The position numbers were made by a program, and so were the translations under genes. From Peptoniphilaceae bacterium AM52-5BH (GTDB lineage: Bacteria; Bacillota; Clostridia; Tissierellales; Peptoniphilaceae), in NCBI GenBank assembly GCA_027669155.1, contig JAQEDR010000003.1, positions 1 to 64,000 of the forward strand: 64,000 bases of DNA, in the 5' to 3' direction. The notes under the pieces are model-generated. The model made no database searches, was not told the origin of the DNA, and was given only the letters and a program-made list of their open reading frames with translations. Every line of letters begins with the position of its first letter. Position 1 is the stretch's first letter. Below, in pieces: positions 61,311-64,000 of this stretch.

Positions 61311-62186
61311 ATGGGGATATTTTCTACAAGAGAGATTTCGATACTAATTTGGTTAACTATAATTATATTTCTGATATTGATAAAGAAAGAAATAAGAATA
61401 GCATTTATTGACTGCATAAAATTATTATTTGAACCTAAAATTGCTATAGTTTGTCTTATTTATTGTTTGTATATTTTTTTAATCACTTTACTTTTAACAA
61501 TTTTGCCAATATGGAAAAGAATTTATATTAAAGATATTATTATCTGGTTTATACTTTTAGGTTTTATTAATTATATCAAGTCAATTACAGACAATGATTT
61601 TGAATTCAGTCTTAGAAAACTTGTAAAGGATACCATCAATGTTACCATAATAGTTGAATTTATTATTAGCATATTCACATTTGATATTATATTAGAACTT
61701 ATAATCGCACCTATAGCTACGATATTATCTCTATTAAGCTTGCATATTGAGAGAAATAGTAATTACGAGAATGTAAATAAAATTATCGATGGCATTGTGG
61801 GCGCTTTTGGATTATTTTTAGCTTTTAAAACTATAGAAGTAGGGATTTACGAGTATAAATATCTAAATATAAAAGATACATTAGTAAGCTTCATGATTCC
61901 AATTATCTATTCATTTCTATCTATTCCCTTATATTATATTATTAGATTATACGCAAGGTATGAGATAGTTTTTGTATCGTTACCATTTAGTCGAGTAATA
62001 AATTCAAAAGTAAAGAAAAGACGCTTCTATAAAATATTTAAGGTGTGCCGTTTCTCGATTGAGAAGTTAGAATATTTTTATAAAAATTATGTTCCGTATA
62101 TGTATATTAGTATGACAGAAGAGGATTTTGATGAATCTTTAAAGAACCTTGAACTTGACTTTGAGAAGAATCTGAATAATTTATAA
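61311..62186 (+). CDS. Polytopic membrane protein of unknown function
   Basis: A 291-residue protein with the start placed at MGIFSTREISIL, after AAGGAG; an upstream in-frame ATG at 61269 has no binding site. About seven membrane helices are predicted (for example 10-28, 42-63, 73-90, 110-130, 133-152, 170-186, 197-220), followed by a basic cytoplasmic C-terminal ~70 residues. Not recognised. Codon use is more AT-rich than in the housekeeping part, and the next gene encodes a KilA-N protein, so the pair may have been acquired. Confidence 0.6.
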   Translation: MGIFSTREISILIWLTIIIFLILIKKEIRIAFIDCIKLLFEPKIAIVCLIYCLYIFLITLLLTILPIWKRIYIKDIIIWFILLGFINYIKSITDNDFEFSLRKLVKDTINVTIIVEFIISIFTFDIILELIIAPIATILSLLSLHIERNSNYENVNKIIDGIVGAFGLFLAFKTIEVGIYEYKYLNIKDTLVSFMIPIIYSFLSIPLYYIIRLYARYEIVFVSLPFSRVINSKVKKRRFYKIFKVCRFSIEKLEYFYKNYVPYMYISMTEEDFDESLKNLELDFEKNLNNL

Positions 62187-62299
62187 GATAATAGTAGGTG
62201 ATATAAACCATTGCGAAGTATAATATCTTTAAACGTAGAATATTAATAGTTTGTATCTGCACGAATTTTATGATTATTTATTACTAGTAAGGAGATGAG

Positions 62300-63133
62300 A
62301 TGGTAGGAACTAAATTAAAATTACATGCCAAAGGTTATGAAATATCGGTTATTGCTTATGAGGATCAAGAGGATTATATAAGTTTGACTGATATTGCCAA
62401 GCAAAAAAATCCAGACGCTCCTGCTGATATTATAAAAAATTGGCTTCGTAGTAGAAGTACTATTGAATTTTTAGGGCTTTGGGAGTCTTTGAATAATGCT
62501 GATTTTAAACTGGTCGAATTCGACCAGTTTAAGTATGAGTCTGGTAGCAATTCTTTTGTATTAAGTCCTAAAAAATGGATTGATTCAACGAATGCTATAG
62601 GTATTACTTCTAGGGCGGGGAGGTACGGGGGTACCTATGCCCATAGAGATATTGCCTTTGAGTTTGCTTCTTGGATTTCTCCAGAGTTTAAATTATATAT
62701 TATTAAAGATTATCAAAGGCTCAGAGAGGATGAGAGTTATAGGTTATCTAAAGATTGGAATTTAAGAAGGCAGATTTCTAAGACTAATTATAGGATTCAC
62801 ACAGATTCTATAAAAGAGAATTTGATTAATAACAAGCTTAGTAAAAAACAGATTGGATTTACTTATGCAGATGAGGCGGATGTACTTAATGTAGCGCTTT
62901 TTGGGTTGACTGCCAAGGAATGGAGGAGTAGGAATCCTGATAAAGATGGAAATATGAGAGATTATGCATCTATTGAGGAATTAATTGTTATGTCAAATCT
63001 AGAATCTATGAATGCTCAATTTATTTCTGAAAAATTACCGCAATCTGAAAGGCTCGAAAAATTAAATAAAATGGCAAGATTTCAATTGGAATCATTGCTT
63101 AATAATTCTTCTTTGAAGAAAATTGAATCTTAA
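62300..63133 (+). CDS. KilA-N domain protein
   Basis: A 277-residue protein. Residues about 10-140 form a KilA-N domain: YISLTDIAKQKNPDAP, NWLRSRSTIEFLGLWE, AGRYGGTYAHRDIAFEFASWISPEFKLYIIKDYQRL (in pieces). KilA-N is a DNA-binding domain common in phages, plasmids and genomic islands; the C-terminal half is helical, often linked to regulatory or antirepressor roles. Start after AAGGAGATGAG. The gene contains a perfect 28-bp palindrome at 62505-62532. No other phage genes are visible, so it is probably a relic or part of a small island. Confidence 0.85.
   Translation: MVGTKLKLHAKGYEISVIAYEDQEDYISLTDIAKQKNPDAPADIIKNWLRSRSTIEFLGLWESLNNADFKLVEFDQFKYESGSNSFVLSPKKWIDSTNAIGITSRAGRYGGTYAHRDIAFEFASWISPEFKLYIIKDYQRLREDESYRLSKDWNLRRQISKTNYRIHTDSIKENLINNKLSKKQIGFTYADEADVLNVALFGLTAKEWRSRNPDKDGNMRDYASIEELIVMSNLESMNAQFISEKLPQSERLEKLNKMARFQLESLLNNSSLKKIES
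62505..62532. repeat. Perfect 28-bp palindrome inside the KilA-N gene
   Basis: The sequence is symmetrical about 62518/62519 (GAATTC centre) with 14-base arms, without a loop. In the reading frame it encodes LVEFDQF, which also fits the family's usual VEFD segment. Confidence 0.9.
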
Positions 63134-63429
63134 ATCAAGATGGTCTTAATCGTTAAAGGTTAGTTTATTTTATATGATTAAATAAGTTAAAGAGTTGAGA
63201 CGGACATATATAATCCAGTTATACTTGTGTTATGGGTAGTTTTCATAATCTACAAAAAATCTCAAGTTGAAAAAGCTTAATTATAAACAGCAATTAAGAA
63301 TATTCCTAGTCGCTATCAAGGATTTGGCGATAAAAAATTGGAGAAAATTGTCTGAACTCCAAAATCCGTAATATGGATGGAGGAGGATTTATTAGAATGA
63401 GTTTAGGTTTTTCTCGAATGGGGAAGCTA
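63134..63429. other. Gene-free region after the KilA-N gene
   Basis: No convincing gene. Scattered stop codons in all frames; GAGGAGGA at about 63381-63388 would precede an ATG at 63399 that opens only a short frame. Probably part of the decayed gene that continues at 63430-63733. Confidence 0.4.
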
Positions 63430-63733
63430 AGAAAGATATTTTAAAGGATTTCATACATCAGCTTTTGTTATTTCATTTATGCTGGCTATGAATAAACTCT
63501 ACGTAGGAGAAGATGATCAATTAGGAGCCTTATTGATTTACGCTCCAGTGCAAACTATGGATTATATAAACATGGAATCTCTTGTAGGATTATTAAGGAA
63601 TGAATTTGGAAATAAACAGATAATTCTTTCAACTCATGAAATTGAAAAGGAAAATTATATTCTGTATAAATTCTTAAAATATGGAAAAATTGGTCAGTCG
63701 TTTAATGTTAAAGATGAGATTTATGGTTATTGA
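63430..63733 (+). pseudogene. Remnant of an AAA/SMC-type ATPase
   Basis: The frame reads ...GFHTSAFVISFMLAMNKLY, then LLIYAPVQTMDYINMESLVGLLRNEFGNKQIILSTHE. This looks like the end of an SbcC/RecN-type ATPase, with the D-loop (normally DDPVQxMDD) and the H-loop STH. The Walker B acidic residues are lost (IYAP in place of DDP), and a stop lies just upstream at about 63431, so only a fragment of ~95 residues remains. An isolated short protein from 63479 is possible but unlikely to function. Confidence 0.6.
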
Positions 63734-63861
63734 AGTGGTTAGATATCTTATTTACATAAATTATGATTTATATTATTAGTTAATTACATAATGTCGTGTA
63801 AGATCATCTAATTGCTGTAAGTTTTAGAGGTATATAGTTTAAAAATTAATTTGCTTTAAGC

Positions 63862-64000
63862 ATAATAATACTACAGAAAGTCGGTATAAAGACTATAAAC
63901 TCATACCAAGGGGTCGGCATGGAGACTGAAAACCCATGTCTATTGCAGAGGAAACTGTGAAAAACCATTTAGGGAGTGATTTAGGTCGATCCCTATTTTT
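63862..64000 (+). ncRNA. Candidate structured RNA at the window end
   Basis: Two consecutive 33-base units, each with GTCGG-x5-AGACT-x-AAAC, form hairpins GGTAT/ATACC (63883-63907) and GGCATG/CATGTC (63916-63940). The stems differ in sequence but keep pairing. They are followed by CAG/CTG and by a terminator-like stem TAGGGA/TCCCTA (63970-63995) with five T up to the window edge. No reading frame. No known RNA class recognised; it may continue beyond the window. Confidence 0.45.

Noticed and set aside
62300..64000. Prophage
   Set aside because: A KilA-N protein and an ATPase remnant are suggestive, but no integrase, terminase, structural or lysis genes are seen in the window.

Overview
The window reads as a chromosomal piece of a low-G+C, anaerobic, Gram-positive coccus. 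The gene content (tandem rubredoxins with a rubredoxin reductase, Rex, a flavin/iron-sulfur glycerol-3-phosphate oxidation operon, Feo iron uptake, pilus-type class C sortases and very large Cna-B surface proteins) fits the Peptoniphilaceae, for example Anaerococcus. That placement is inference from gene content and style, not from a marker search.

Layout. 1-1440: two direct copies of an IS200/IS605-type element, the second with a decayed tnpA. 1498-7560: rubredoxin-reductase-like flavoprotein, acetyltransferase, a UvrD helicase fused to a PD-(D/E)XK/Fe-S nuclease, PadR regulator, rRNA pseudouridine synthase, sugar transferase. 7650-13075: glycerol regulon (glpP, glpK, two FAD oxidoreductases, a DUF1667 protein) with two leader hairpins that share a motif and probably bind GlpP. 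13126-17920: a Cna-B surface protein plus three class C sortases. 18903-41310: mostly housekeeping genes: tRNA-Pro, a barnase/barstar pair, GntR plus ABC transporter, sirtuin, CofE-like ligase, YitT, two rubredoxins, typA, rex, ABC-F, the amaP/DUF2273/asp23 cluster, a double retropepsin-like protein, feoA-feoA-feoB and a flavodoxin. 41400-43000: an accessory non-coding zone with hairpin arrays and what looks like a complete par/fst-type type I toxin-antitoxin module. 43336-56634: one 4432-residue Cna-B adhesin. 56640-58280: more hairpin repeats and a structured leader. 58287-60533: the backbone pilin. 60590-64000: a duplicated pilin tail, small membrane proteins, a KilA-N protein, an ATPase remnant and a structured RNA-like end.

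How the parts work together. The three class C sortases, the backbone pilin (lysine in a VYPKN pilin motif, IPQTG signal), the 634-residue Cna-B protein and the giant adhesin (YPSTG signal) would form one cell-surface system, although its genes are spread over about 47 kb. The redox genes (rubredoxins, reductase, Rex, flavodoxin) suit an anaerobe exposed to oxygen. GlpP probably controls glycerol catabolism by antitermination.

The most interesting material lies between the genes. It comprises (1) the candidate type I toxin-antitoxin module at 41957-42212, with Shine-Dalgarno-sequestering stem, direct repeats, bidirectional terminator and a minus-strand promoter; (2) a dispersed hairpin repeat whose stem arms co-vary between copies; (3) back-to-back hairpin arrays with conserved borders and different contents; and (4) a long rod-like hairpin after asp23. 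No CRISPR array, rRNA operon, prophage or replication origin was seen.
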